Source of the DNA: Pseudanabaenaceae cyanobacterium SKYG29
GTDB taxonomy: Bacteria > Cyanobacteriota > Cyanobacteriia > Pseudanabaenales > Pseudanabaenaceae
Length of the DNA stretch: 41,377 nucleotides
Assembly (NCBI GenBank): GCA_025055675.1
Contig: JANWWT010000009.1
Location: forward strand, 1-41,377
Reading direction: 5' to 3'
Position 1 is the first letter of the stretch. Every line of letters starts with the position of its first letter. The position numbers and the translations under genes are program-made. Under the pieces are notes generated by a model. It was given only the letters and a program-made list of their open reading frames with translations, was not told where the DNA came from and made no database searches. Of this stretch, positions 1 through 7,775 are shown in pieces.

Positions 1-153
1 TATTTGTTTGTCTTGGTTCTGGGTGGTTGCGCAAAAGGCGCTTTATTAATATGCACCACCCCCTCAACCCCTGTCAAGTACTTACCTAAAAAATCTTTTC
101 CCTGTTGGCGAGGGGGGAGGGTTGGGCTAGAATGGGGCTGTCTCATAATCGGA

Positions 154-1068
154 ATGAAAGTGATTGTAGTCAGTGATCTGGAGTGGCTGCACAAACCTAC
201 AGCGATCGCTCTGGGTAACTTTGACGGGGTGCACCGTGGACATCAACGGGTGATTACGTCGGTTTTGCACCGAGAGGGTTTGATCTCTACAGTTGTAACT
301 TTTAATCCCCACCCCAGGGATTTTTTCAGTGGAAGAATGTCTTCGTTCCTTACTCCTTTGGCGGAGAAGATGGCTCTGTTGCAGGCAATGGGGGTGGAAC
401 AGTTGGTGGTGTTGCCCTTTACCAGGGAGTTAGCCAGTCTAAGGGCGGAAAATTTTGTCGCGGAGATTCTGCAGCAGGGGTTGGATGCGCAGTTGGTTAG
501 TGTGGGGTGTGATTTTCGCTTTGGTTGGCAGCGGCAGGGAGATGTGCAATTGCTCCGATCGTTTTTTGGGGATAGGGTCTTGGTGGTGGCGGAGCAGAGG
601 TTGGAGGGGGCTAGCTCGATTAGGATAAGTAGCTCTGCTATCAAGACTGCGCTAGGGGAAGGGAATGTGGCTCTTGCCAATGATTTGTTGGGCAGACGTT
701 ATAGTATTACGGGTCATGTGGTAACAGGGCAACAACTGGGTCGGGAATTGGGCTTCCCTACGGCTAATTTGCAAGTTGATCCGCAAAAGTATCTACCCAG
801 GGATGGGGTCTATGCTGTTTTGTGGCGGGGACAGCCAGGGGTGATGAACATTGGGGTACGCCCAACAGTGGCAGGGGAACGGAAGCGAACGGTGGAAGTT
901 CATTTACTGAACTGGGAGGGAAATTTGTATGGTCAGGAAATGACAGTGGAGTTGCTTCGCTTCATTAGGGAAGAGAAGAAATTTGCTAGCTTGGCTGAAT
1001 TGCAAAACCAGATTCAAAGAGATTGTGAGGTGGCTCTAGGCTGTTCGGAGTTGGCGCAGAATTGTTAG
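154..1068 (+). CDS. ribF: Bifunctional riboflavin kinase / FAD synthetase RibF
   Basis: Makes FMN from riboflavin and then FAD from FMN and ATP in the cytoplasm. The N-terminal nucleotidyltransferase half shows the family signature ALGNFDGVHRGH and the C-terminal flavokinase half shows GRELGFPTAN (the PTAN motif), in the usual order; about 304 residues is the normal length. The frame is open further upstream to position 4, but that extension has no family likeness. I place the start at the ATG at 154, giving MKVIVVSDLE just before the first strand of the nucleotidyltransferase fold. The 3' end overlaps the convergent peroxiredoxin gene by 33 bases. Confidence 0.95.
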   Translation: MKVIVVSDLEWLHKPTAIALGNFDGVHRGHQRVITSVLHREGLISTVVTFNPHPRDFFSGRMSSFLTPLAEKMALLQAMGVEQLVVLPFTRELASLRAENFVAEILQQGLDAQLVSVGCDFRFGWQRQGDVQLLRSFFGDRVLVVAEQRLEGASSIRISSSAIKTALGEGNVALANDLLGRRYSITGHVVTGQQLGRELGFPTANLQVDPQKYLPRDGVYAVLWRGQPGVMNIGVRPTVAGERKRTVEVHLLNWEGNLYGQEMTVELLRFIREEKKFASLAELQNQIQRDCEVALGCSELAQNC

Positions 1069-1494
1069 CAGTTCGCTATCTTCCCGCTTGAAGATAGGTA
1101 AAAATTCAATGTGCTTGTAGCGAATGATGCCGTTGATGTCAACGATAAAATAAGCTCTCTTGCTGCCGAAAAGACTGTCTGCCACTCCGTATAATTTACT
1201 TACTTCTTGGTTACGGTCGCTGAGGAGGGGAAACTGTAGCCCTAATTTGCGGGAGAATTCTATGTGTTTCTCGATCGGGTCTTTGCTAATTCCCAAAATC
1301 TCTGCCCCTAATTCCCGAAACTTGCTCCAGTCATCGGCAAAACATTGCATTTCATTGGTGCACACTGGGGTAAAATCGGCAGGGTAAAAAGCAAGAAGGA
1401 CAGTCTGTTTACCTCTGTAACTACTGAGAGAGATGTTGCCCTTGTCACTGGGCAGGGTGAAATCAGGAGCAGGTTGACCAACTTCAGCAGGCAT
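1036..1494 (-). CDS. Peroxiredoxin (AhpC/TSA, BCP/PrxQ/AhpE-like)
   Basis: Thiol peroxidase of the thioredoxin fold that reduces hydrogen peroxide and organic peroxides. The peroxidatic site is visible as FTPVCTNE with Cys45, within the context FYPADFTPVC typical of the family. A second cysteine at residue 51 lies in the same helix and could resolve the sulfenic acid, though the spacing (six residues) is one longer than in E. coli BCP. At 152 residues there is no signal peptide, so it is cytoplasmic. It overlaps the 3' end of ribF tail to tail. Subfamily assignment between BCP/PrxQ and AhpE is uncertain. Confidence 0.92.
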   Translation of the reverse strand: MPAEVGQPAPDFTLPSDKGNISLSSYRGKQTVLLAFYPADFTPVCTNEMQCFADDWSKFRELGAEILGISKDPIEKHIEFSRKLGLQFPLLSDRNQEVSKLYGVADSLFGSKRAYFIVDINGIIRYKHIEFLPIFKREDSELLTILRQLRTA

Positions 1495-1544
1495 AGTCTT
1501 GCTTAGATTGAGTAGTTAAATCCTAGCAGAAAGTACCCCCCTTG

Positions 1545-1569
1545 GTGAAAGAGGCAGAGGTTATCTGCC
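1545..1569 (-). terminator. Probable intrinsic terminator of the RTX lipase gene
   Basis: On the minus strand a perfect 6-bp stem (GGCAGA / TCTGCC, plus positions 1553-1558 and 1564-1569) with a 5-base loop is followed by TCTTTC. It lies just beyond the stop codon of the lipase gene at 1582. The T run is short, so termination efficiency is a guess. Confidence 0.45.
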
Positions 1570-1581
1570 CCTGGAGTATTG

Positions 1582-2901
1582 TTAGACAGTGACGAAGTAA
1601 CCAGCGCTTAGGTTCAGTCCTGTACTGCCCTGGATGATAGCAATGAGGTCGCTACCTCCCTGGTTGTGAAAGAGGGCGGTGCCACTGGGGAAACCTGCAG
1701 GGGGATTGCCGAGGCTGTAGTTGGTTTTGCTGCCAAAGAGTTGGATGAGGTCTTCGCTGGTGTTGAAGTCCAGAATGAGAGCATAGTCACTGTTGCCTTG
1801 CCCACGATAGAACACTCCTTGGGGTGTGCCTAGCACAAACCGATCGCGCCCTACCCCGCCGAACAGTCTGTCCACTTCCCCTGTTCCTCTGCCTGTCAAG
1901 GGGTCTGCCCCCGTGAGAGTGTCATCACCAGCATCACCAAAGAGCCGATCGTTACCTGTACCACCAGTTAACACATCATTGCCTCTGCCACCGTAGAGAA
2001 GGTCGTTCCCTGTTTCACCCAGGACTGTATCATTCCCATCACCAGCAGAGATGAAGTCATTGTCTGCTCCCCCTCTGAGGTTGTCGTTGCCTGCGCCACC
2101 AGCGATCGTGTCAGCACCAGCAGTGCCAGTAAAGGACAGGTTTTCAGTGGTTTGATTATTTTTCGTGGAGCTGTCCGTGCGACCAGCAAAACCAGCGTTG
2201 ACTACAGAATTGAGGTTGAGGAAGGTGCCATTGCCCTGGCGGAAGCTGGAACCTTGCAGGAGCTGGGTGTATAGGGTGTGGGCGTAGCTGTGATTGCCAG
2301 CGAAATTCCACTGCCCCGGTTGAAACATATCCCGCCAGTTAACATAGACATCGTAGGTAGCCAGGGGATCGTCGTAGCCGAGGGTTTGGCTAGTGTGAAA
2401 AACAGTTACTCTTCTGGCATCAGTGGGGTCAAGTCTCTGGCTAGCATTTTTGCCCTCAAAGGATGGACCAGCGGGGTCAAGTCCCACAATTTGTCCGATT
2501 TGTCTACCTGTGAGGTTGCGGTAGTCAGTGCCAGCAAAACCAGCAATGTGTGCACCCAAGCTGTGCCCAATGATTGTGGTCAGGGCAGGATTAACATTGA
2601 TGTTGCGCAGATAGTTAGCAATTTGATTACCTACATTGGGGGTGTTACCAGCAGCAGTGGGATACCACCAGCTACTTGCCCCTTTTTCCCAGTCCACGAG
2701 AATAATGTTGGCGTTGCTTTCTCTCTGTCTGATAGTGTTGGCAATGTTAGCCATCCAGTCGGCGGGCTTGAAGCCATTGTCTGCGTTGCCGCCTGTGCTC
2801 TGATAACCATGCACAATAATATAGGTAGGTGCGTCCCGATCGATAGCACGGTTTCTATCAATTCCTGTGCTGCCCCAGGGGTTAAAATTGACCTGAACCA
2901 T
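1582..2901 (-). CDS. Secreted lipase with RTX calcium-binding repeats
   Basis: An alpha/beta-hydrolase of the pancreatic-lipase type (PF00151 family) joined to a C-terminal hemolysin-type calcium-binding region, 439 residues. The catalytic serine is in IIGHSLGAHIAG (Ser114), the acid in GLDPAGP (Asp142), and the histidine is probably in NHSYAHTLY. The strand HGYQSTGG near residue 31 supplies the oxyanion region. From about residue 260 come glycine-aspartate nonapeptides (GGAGNDNLRGG, GGRGNDVLTGG, FGDAGDDTL) that bind calcium and normally go with type I secretion through a C-terminal signal; there is no N-terminal signal peptide. No ABC or membrane-fusion secretion genes are nearby, so the exporter is encoded elsewhere. 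Confidence 0.9.
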   Translation of the reverse strand: MVQVNFNPWGSTGIDRNRAIDRDAPTYIIVHGYQSTGGNADNGFKPADWMANIANTIRQRESNANIILVDWEKGASSWWYPTAAGNTPNVGNQIANYLRNINVNPALTTIIGHSLGAHIAGFAGTDYRNLTGRQIGQIVGLDPAGPSFEGKNASQRLDPTDARRVTVFHTSQTLGYDDPLATYDVYVNWRDMFQPGQWNFAGNHSYAHTLYTQLLQGSSFRQGNGTFLNLNSVVNAGFAGRTDSSTKNNQTTENLSFTGTAGADTIAGGAGNDNLRGGADNDFISAGDGNDTVLGETGNDLLYGGRGNDVLTGGTGNDRLFGDAGDDTLTGADPLTGRGTGEVDRLFGGVGRDRFVLGTPQGVFYRGQGNSDYALILDFNTSEDLIQLFGSKTNYSLGNPPAGFPSGTALFHNQGGSDLIAIIQGSTGLNLSAGYFVTV

Positions 2902-3008
2902 AACCTGCTCTACGCTACAAGGCTAATGTTCCCCCATGGCTGAGGCGCTGTAGCAAGTTTAACCAAAGACCAAAATATGCATCAATTCCTAGCGAAATAT
3001 CCGTCAGT

Positions 3009-3710
3009 TTAGCGGTTGAGAAAATTGAACAAGGTTTGTAACTGGTCGAGGAAGGAAAATTTTTTCCCTGTTTGGGGGGCAAAGATGCGCTGCAGCTCCT
3101 CGGGGGTCGGTTTACTCAATAGCTCTCGCAAACATTGTCCCTCTGCCCATACTTGCCAGGTTTGGGGATAGCATCGCCAGACAAATCCTGCTTCCAGGGG
3201 TTGTAAATAATAGGCAGTCTCAAAGGTATTGAGGAAACGCTCCCGCATTCTTCTGGTTGCTAAGCCTATCCCTACTTCCATGTTTTCTAACTGGGGATTC
3301 AGCATAATCAAAGGGCGGTCACTCACCAGCTGCGCCAATTTTTCCACTTGCTCGAGTTCTACAGAACTGGGAGCAATTAGTAAAAACAAGTCCTTGTCTT
3401 CGGCGGTTAGTCTTCTTCCTTCGTTTACCCCCCGTAGTTTGATGGGAATGTCTGACCAGTCCCGCTGTGCTAGCGCTGCCGCCCCCGCATCAGGAAATAT
3501 ACCCTGCCACCGATCGCCATACCGCTCTGTCAAAGCTCTGGCAAACTGGTAAGCAATGGGCATCTGTCGCAGTTCCGGAAACCGTAAATCCACTACAAGG
3601 CGATAAGTACTGCGCTCAATTGCGCTAAAACAGGCAGCGATCGCTTGACTGACTGCTACCTCTAAACTGTCGGGTGGCTGCTGAGTTTCGCTGAACGGAG
3701 GGGTGTTCAC
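3009..3710 (-). CDS. DUF1995 family protein
   Basis: A 233-residue soluble protein resembling the DUF1995 family (PF09353), shared by cyanobacteria and plastids, where some plant members (LPA3-like) act in photosystem assembly. The start is GTG at 3710. The family features I recognise are the N-terminal segment around VVDLRFPEL and the LLIAPSSVELEQVEKL stretch near the middle, a pattern like an adenylate-binding Rossmann sheet. The specific role in this organism is unknown. It stands alone between the lipase and DUF429 genes on the same strand. Confidence 0.8.
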   Translation of the reverse strand: MNTPPFSETQQPPDSLEVAVSQAIAACFSAIERSTYRLVVDLRFPELRQMPIAYQFARALTERYGDRWQGIFPDAGAAALAQRDWSDIPIKLRGVNEGRRLTAEDKDLFLLIAPSSVELEQVEKLAQLVSDRPLIMLNPQLENMEVGIGLATRRMRERFLNTFETAYYLQPLEAGFVWRCYPQTWQVWAEGQCLRELLSKPTPEELQRIFAPQTGKKFSFLDQLQTLFNFLNR

Positions 3711-3767
3711 TGTATCGCAACTTTCTAGGGCAAGGATAGTTTAGCAAAAGCTAGGAAATTGTTATTT

Positions 3768-4493
3768 CTATGGTATCAGCTGGGGAACGATTATGTATCC
3801 TGTTTCTCGGTTACCTAGAGTCAAGTTCTTCGCACTGCCCCAATACCACCAGTGGGCACCGACATAGGCGCAAATTAAACTATCCAGTTGGTCTTCCAGG
3901 ATTTTTAGGTCTGTTCCCTTATCAGGGATAGCTGGTAACGATCGGGTAAGTTTTAACTGTGGCTCTCTGTGACAGAGAATAGTCTCAATGTAGTATTTTA
4001 ACTTGCTTAGTTCCTGCTTTCTCTCATTTAGCTTGCCCTTTTTATACTTCAAAATCCGATCGAGACCAAACAAATGCACGATGGCAGGATGGGGAAATAC
4101 TTCAATCTGATATTTGCCACTAGACTGGGGCTCAATTTGCGGGGCATGGGCAAATCCCCGCGCTTCTAATGCCCTGCCAAAACTGACTGTACGATGGGCA
4201 AAGGGTCTGCCCAAATTGGCAGGATAACAACCTGCATGATACTGGCGGAAGTATCGATGGGTAAGGCGATCGGGTAGTCGCATCCCCGTCGGATTGTTGA
4301 TAATTGTCGGCGCATCGACAGCAATTAAAGTTGTGGTAATTGTCCAGCAGTCTACCCAATGCAAAATCGCTGCTATTTCTGCTAAGCGATCGAGATTGAG
4401 TAGGTATAAACTATCCCCTTGCCATTCCAAACAACAGACTCCACTTGGTTGGGACCGCCAACCCAAATCTATACCTAAGAAACGAGCAATCAC
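3768..4493 (-). CDS. DUF429 family RNase H-fold protein
   Basis: A 241-residue protein that starts MIARFLGIDLGW, the first strand of an RNase H-like/actin-like fold with a conserved aspartate, and has LIAVDAPTII in the middle, as in the DUF429 family (PF04250). The biochemical function is not established. It starts with GTG at 4493, which overlaps the TGA stop of smtB (GTGA), so the two are almost certainly co-transcribed and translationally coupled. This places it under SmtB control and suggests, by inference only, a link with zinc or metal stress. Confidence 0.8.
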   Translation of the reverse strand: MIARFLGIDLGWRSQPSGVCCLEWQGDSLYLLNLDRLAEIAAILHWVDCWTITTTLIAVDAPTIINNPTGMRLPDRLTHRYFRQYHAGCYPANLGRPFAHRTVSFGRALEARGFAHAPQIEPQSSGKYQIEVFPHPAIVHLFGLDRILKYKKGKLNERKQELSKLKYYIETILCHREPQLKLTRSLPAIPDKGTDLKILEDQLDSLICAYVGAHWWYWGSAKNLTLGNRETGYIIVPQLIP

Positions 4494-4861
4494 TCCTGTT
4501 CTTCGTCAATATGGTCTGCTACAGCATTGTATAAATCTAAAACATGATGGTCTTGTAACTGATAATAAACTTTGCGCTTTTCTTTGCGATAACTAACTAA
4601 CCGTAAATTGCGCAACACCCGTAACTGATGAGAAACCGCCGATTCTGTCATGCCCAGCACGCTGGCAATATCGTGTACACACAGCTCCTGCTGCGACAAC
4701 ACCGACAAAATCCGCAACCGATTGGCATCCCCCAGTAAGCTAAAAAATTCCGCCATCCGCTGCGCCTTCTCTACCCCCAATGGCTCCACACCCTCCAACC
4801 GATCAGCAGTACAGGGTAAGCCCTCACACTCAGGTAATATCTTGGACTCTACTATTGACAT
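4490..4861 (-). CDS. smtB: Zinc-sensing repressor SmtB (ArsR/SmtB family)
   Basis: A 123-residue winged-helix repressor that releases DNA when zinc binds. The sequence aligns with Synechococcus SmtB without gaps in the core: the recognition helix is TESAVSHQLRVLRNLRLVSYRK. The alpha5 zinc site is complete (Asp104, His106, His117, Glu120 in the same numbering) and so is the alpha3 part of the second site (Cys61, Asp64 in ELCVHDIA). N-terminal Cys12 and Cys17 could complete the alpha3N site. It is divergent from smtA with an inverted repeat right next to its start codon, and its stop overlaps the DUF429 start. Confidence 0.95.
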   Translation of the reverse strand: MSIVESKILPECEGLPCTADRLEGVEPLGVEKAQRMAEFFSLLGDANRLRILSVLSQQELCVHDIASVLGMTESAVSHQLRVLRNLRLVSYRKEKRKVYYQLQDHHVLDLYNAVADHIDEEQE

Positions 4862-4880
4862 ATGAACATACGTTCAGGTA
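4860..4880. promoter_or_regulatory. SmtB operator between smtB and smtA
   Basis: Perfect inverted repeat TGAAC-ATAC-GTTCA (4863-4867 and 4872-4876), flanked by imperfect ATA/GGT arms. This matches the core of known ArsR/SmtB-family 12-2-12 operators (TGAA...TTCA). It directly abuts the smtB start codon and lies about 35 bases upstream of smtA, as expected for joint repression of both genes. Confidence 0.75.
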
Positions 4881-4911
4881 TTGTAGATGTATTGAATTTG
4901 GGTAAGAGAAT

Positions 4912-5073
4912 ATGGTTACGGTTAAGCAGATGAAGTGTGCTTGTCCCCAGTGCCTGTGCATTGTGGAGATTGAGACAGCGGTATGTGTCAATGGTCGGTA
5001 CTACTGTAGCGAAGCCTGCGCCCAGGGTAACTGTGGCAACGGTGGCTGTGGTCACAAAGGTTGTCCTTGCTAA
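4912..5073 (+). CDS. smtA: Bacterial metallothionein SmtA
   Basis: A 53-residue cysteine-rich zinc-binding protein. It keeps the SmtA hallmarks: KCACPQCLC (Cys9, 11, 14, 16), NGRYYCSEAC (Cys32, 36) and GCGHKGCPC at the end (Cys46, His48, Cys51, Cys53). It has 11 cysteines where Synechococcus PCC 7942 SmtA has 9: the extra ones are Cys25 and Cys41, the latter at about the place of the zinc-ligand His40 of PCC 7942. The start ATG at 4912 begins MVTVKQMKC. It is divergent from smtB across the operator. The stop codon overlaps that of the convergent 39-residue gene (shared CTAA). Confidence 0.95.
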   Translation: MVTVKQMKCACPQCLCIVEIETAVCVNGRYYCSEACAQGNCGNGGCGHKGCPC

Positions 5074-5189
5074 GAGCGCCGACGACGATCGCGCCAGTCT
5101 AGGAAGGTGAGGTAGCCCACTCCTAGGGTTACCCCCCCCAGCAAGATGATCGCTAACCAGAAGACGGCTGTGATCAAATAGTCAGCCAT
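5070..5189 (-). CDS. 39-residue single-pass membrane protein coupled to petN
   Basis: Not recognised. The protein begins MADYLITAVFWLAIILLGG, has one hydrophobic helix (about residues 4-29) and ends in a strongly basic tail WRDRRRRS, so the tail is probably cytoplasmic. Its ATG follows the petN stop after a single base (TAG-T-ATG), so translation is likely coupled. Length and layout are like low-molecular-mass subunits of photosynthetic or NDH complexes, but it does not match PetG, PetL, PsbX or PsbM as I know them. The real-gene call rests on coupling, amino-acid composition and exact tail-to-tail packing with smtA. Confidence 0.75.
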   Translation of the reverse strand: MADYLITAVFWLAIILLGGVTLGVGYLTFLDWRDRRRRS

Positions 5190-5190
5190 A

Positions 5191-5280
5191 CTAGAGACCG
5201 CTACGCCCCCAGACAACAAAGGCGATAGTGAGGGTGAACATGGCAGCTAGACCGACCCAGCCCAGTGTGAGAATATCCAT
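5191..5280 (-). CDS. petN: Cytochrome b6f complex subunit PetN (subunit 8)
   Basis: A 29-residue single-helix subunit of the thylakoid cytochrome b6f complex. The sequence runs [10 protein letters not shown] and ends VVWGRSGL, the conserved start and end of PetN; the length is exactly that of the family. The hydrophobic helix spans nearly the whole protein. It lies 26 bases downstream of rbfA on the same strand and one base upstream of the 39-residue membrane protein gene, so the three probably share a transcript. Confidence 0.96.
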   Translation of the reverse strand: MDILTLGWVGLAAMFTLTIAFVVWGRSGL

Positions 5281-5306
5281 TTTTCCTTAGTGATAATTGC
5301 CACTTG

Positions 5307-5693
5307 TTATTCTAGCTCAGGGGAGGCTTGTTTAGCTGCTCGTTCAGCGCTCAGGCGATTGATGAGAGAGAGAACCCTTACCCCCTGCTCTAGGGAGCGG
5401 TCTTCCTTGATGAGGACTTCAGGCACTCGGCGCAAACTGAGGCGTTGCCCTAACTCACGACGGATAAACCCTGTGGCAGCTGTTAGTCCCGCCATGGTTT
5501 CTTGGCGAGCTTCTTCCGTCCCGTAGATGCTGACAAAGATACGGGCGTGCTGTAAATCTCCCGATACTTCCACTGCGGTAACACTAACCATACCTGCTCC
5601 CACGCGGTCATCTTTTATATCTCGCATAATCATAGCGCTGACTTCCCGTTTGATTAACTCCGCCACGCGCTCCACACGCCGACTGGTAGCCAT
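5307..5693 (-). CDS. rbfA: Ribosome-binding factor A
   Basis: Small KH-fold protein that binds the 30S subunit and helps mature the 5' end of 16S rRNA, important in the cold. At 128 residues it has the normal length. The start [19 protein letters not shown] and the later segments [13 protein letters not shown] and [18 protein letters not shown] are typical of RbfA. It is the first gene of a minus-strand group with petN. The start region is divergent from the histidine phosphatase gene. Confidence 0.96.
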   Translation of the reverse strand: MATSRRVERVAELIKREVSAMIMRDIKDDRVGAGMVSVTAVEVSGDLQHARIFVSIYGTEEARQETMAGLTAATGFIRRELGQRLSLRRVPEVLIKEDRSLEQGVRVLSLINRLSAERAAKQASPELE

Positions 5694-5772
5694 AGGACTG
5701 TTCCTCCCCTGGGTAGCTTGTTAATTTTACCATTAGCCCCTAGGATAAGAAAGGGTTTTTGGAGTTACGTAT

Positions 5773-7095
5773 CTGAACACGCGGGTAATTTTGGTGCGGC
5801 ATGGGGAGAGCACTTCTAACCTGCAGGGACTGGTTCAGGGGCGGGGTTTTTTGGATGATCCAGCGCGCCAGTCTGCTCTTACGGAAAAAGGGGTAAATCA
5901 GGCTCTGGCAGTGGGAAAGGCTCTGTTGGACATAGAAATAGACTACATGCTTGTCAGTCCGCTTAAACGTGCTCAACAAACGGCAGAATTGATCAACTCT
6001 CTGCGGTCCTATCCCCTACCCACCACTACTGTTGCTAATCTCTGTGAAATTGATTTGCCTGGGTGGGAAGGGGTTAGCTTTGAGGAAGTTAAGCGCACTA
6101 GTCCCGATCGTTATCACTGTTGGCACAACACTCCCCACTTGTTGGAGATGCAGGGGAAGTATCCTGTTTTGGATTTATTTGCCCAAGCGCAAGCCTTTTG
6201 GCAGGAGTTGTTACCTAGTTATCAGGGCAAAACGGTTTTATGTATTGGTCACAGTGGTATCAATCGTGCTTTGATTTTTACGGCGTTAGGTATTACTCCC
6301 GATCGCTATCACTGTCTCTCCCAGGGCAACTGTTGTGTTAGCGTCATCAACTTTAAGCCGGATGGTACCGCCCAACTGGAGTCTGCTAACCTAACCCAAC
6401 ACCACAATCACATTCTCTATCCCCTGCGCTCGGGGTGGACGGGTCCGCGCATTCTTTTGGTCAGGCACGGCGAAACCCAGTGGAATCGGGAGCAGCGCTT
6501 TCAGGGACAGATCGATGTCCCCCTCAATCAAACGGGTCTTGCCCAAGCCCAGAAGACAGCGGAATTTTTGCGGTCAGTTAAAATCGATCGGGCTTTTGCC
6601 AGTCCCCTCCTGCGCCCTAAACAAACGGCAGAGGCAATCTTAGCGGGGCGGGATGTCCCTCTTACTCTACTAGATGACCTTAAGGAAATCTCCCACGGGT
6701 TATGGGAAGGGAAGTTAGAGACAGAAATTGCCCAAGAATTCCCAGGGGAGTTAGAGCGTTGGCAAAGGGAACCCCAAAATGTGCAAATGCCCCAGGGGGA
6801 AAATCTGCAGCAGGTGTGGCAACGGGCAAAGCGGGCTTGGCAGGAAATTATCACTGTATCCCAACCAGGGGAGACTGTTTTAGTCGTAGGACACGATGCC
6901 ATCAACAAAGCTCTGTTGTGTCAGTTGTTTGACCTAAAGCCCGATCGGTTTTGGGCATTTAAGCAGGGTAATGGGGGCATTAGCGTGGTCGATTTTCGGG
7001 AAGGCAAAGAGTCTGCCCCTGTTCTCACCACCGCCAACATCACCTTTCATCTATCGGGCAGTATCCTGGACACTACAGCCAAGGGGGCTCTATAG
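5773..7095 (+). CDS. Tandem two-domain histidine phosphatase (phosphoglycerate mutase-like)
   Basis: Two complete histidine-phosphatase domains in one chain of about 440 residues. Domain 1 has RHGEST and the second histidine in CIGHSG; domain 2 has RHGETQWN and VVGHDA. Both therefore look catalytic. Family members include cofactor-dependent phosphoglycerate mutases and phosphoserine phosphatases (cyanobacterial GpmB-like proteins), so the substrate is open. Starting at the TTG at 5791 would cut the first beta strand. An in-frame CTG at 5773, eight bases after GGAG, gives LNTRVILVRHGE, so I propose this non-standard start; no ATG, GTG or TTG lies between it and the upstream in-frame stop at 5746. 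Confidence 0.88.
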   Translation: MNTRVILVRHGESTSNLQGLVQGRGFLDDPARQSALTEKGVNQALAVGKALLDIEIDYMLVSPLKRAQQTAELINSLRSYPLPTTTVANLCEIDLPGWEGVSFEEVKRTSPDRYHCWHNTPHLLEMQGKYPVLDLFAQAQAFWQELLPSYQGKTVLCIGHSGINRALIFTALGITPDRYHCLSQGNCCVSVINFKPDGTAQLESANLTQHHNHILYPLRSGWTGPRILLVRHGETQWNREQRFQGQIDVPLNQTGLAQAQKTAEFLRSVKIDRAFASPLLRPKQTAEAILAGRDVPLTLLDDLKEISHGLWEGKLETEIAQEFPGELERWQREPQNVQMPQGENLQQVWQRAKRAWQEIITVSQPGETVLVVGHDAINKALLCQLFDLKPDRFWAFKQGNGGISVVDFREGKESAPVLTTANITFHLSGSILDTTAKGAL

Positions 7096-7121
7096 TGGTA
7101 GGTGGGAGAAGGAGGAGGACT

Positions 7122-7268
7122 ATGGCAGAGGACAGAACATTTCAGGTTACGGTTAGGGCAGAACTGCTTCCCAAAATTGAGTACCTAGCTGCTAGGGAGG
7201 GTTGTTCCCTAGAAGCCATGATTGAGCTGCTACTGGAAGAGAAACTCAGCGAAGTGAAAACTCCCTAA
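7122..7268 (+). CDS. 48-residue ribbon-helix-helix-like protein
   Basis: A short gene with a strong ribosome-binding site (GGAGGAGGA at 7111-7119, just before the ATG at 7122). The protein reads MAEDRTFQVTVRAELLPKIE, then two predicted helices ending LLLEEKLSEVKTP. One strand (FQVTVR) followed by two helices is the layout of ribbon-helix-helix DNA-binding proteins such as CopG, but no operator or partner is evident. It follows the histidine phosphatase by 26 bases and is probably in its operon. Its stop overlaps that of the convergent gene (shared CTAA). Confidence 0.65.
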   Translation: MAEDRTFQVTVRAELLPKIEYLAAREGCSLEAMIELLLEEKLSEVKTP

Positions 7269-7612
7269 ATGTCAATATCCCACAATTCAGGGACAAGAAT
7301 ATTGGGGCTAGGAGCGATCGAGCCATCACTGTTGACCTTCCAAGTAGCGGGCAGAGACACAGTCTTGCCATTTCTGGTTCTATAGAGATTAGCCACTGGC
7401 TCTTTTGGTGGAGTAGGTGAAGTAGTAGGTTTGCTGGGGGTTTGGGGGGTAGAAGGCTTCCCAGGAGTAGCCCCGCATATCCTAGTCAAATCTTGGGTAC
7501 GACCATCTTTAGTTTGAATAAAGCATTCAGGCGGCGTTTGGCTGTAGCTACCCAATGCCATTACCAAGAACACCGACAGCACAAATAAAACACAAGCCCA
7601 AACGTACTTCAT
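7265..7612 (-). CDS. Exported protein with proline/threonine linker, function unknown
   Basis: About 115 residues from the ATG at 7612, which has GAGG five bases upstream; the frame extends to 7633 without support. The N-terminus MKYVWACVLFVLSVFLVMALG is a signal peptide or membrane anchor. It is followed by a short cysteine-containing part (PECF, RICG), a linker rich in Pro, Thr and Ser (TPQTPSKPTTSPTPP), and a small C-terminal segment with GKTVSLPATWKVNSDGS. I recognise no family. It is presumably periplasmic or outer-face. Confidence 0.65.
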   Translation of the reverse strand: MKYVWACVLFVLSVFLVMALGSYSQTPPECFIQTKDGRTQDLTRICGATPGKPSTPQTPSKPTTSPTPPKEPVANLYRTRNGKTVSLPATWKVNSDGSIAPSPNILVPELWDIDI

Positions 7613-7775
7613 AAGTTCCTCAGAAAAAGACAACTCCAGCTTATCCTAGTACAGATGGGATAGTGAACAAAATACGTCTAACCAAACCTTAACTAGTCCT
7701 TAACCATTCGTTAAAGATAAAAACAAGTTGGGGTTGAAATAATAGGAGTCTGTACCTGTTACGGAATCGTTGTCT

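Noticed and set aside
4-153. N-terminal extension of RibF
   Set aside because: The 50 extra residues have no likeness to RibF and the internal ATG at 154 gives the usual length.
2278-2943. 221-residue plus-strand open frame over the lipase gene
   Set aside because: It lies wholly antisense to most of the well-supported RTX lipase, has no family likeness, and its length follows from the codon pattern of the real gene.
4852-5055. 67-residue minus-strand frame over smtA
   Set aside because: It runs antisense through the metallothionein and the operator; the plus-strand cysteine pattern is unmistakable.
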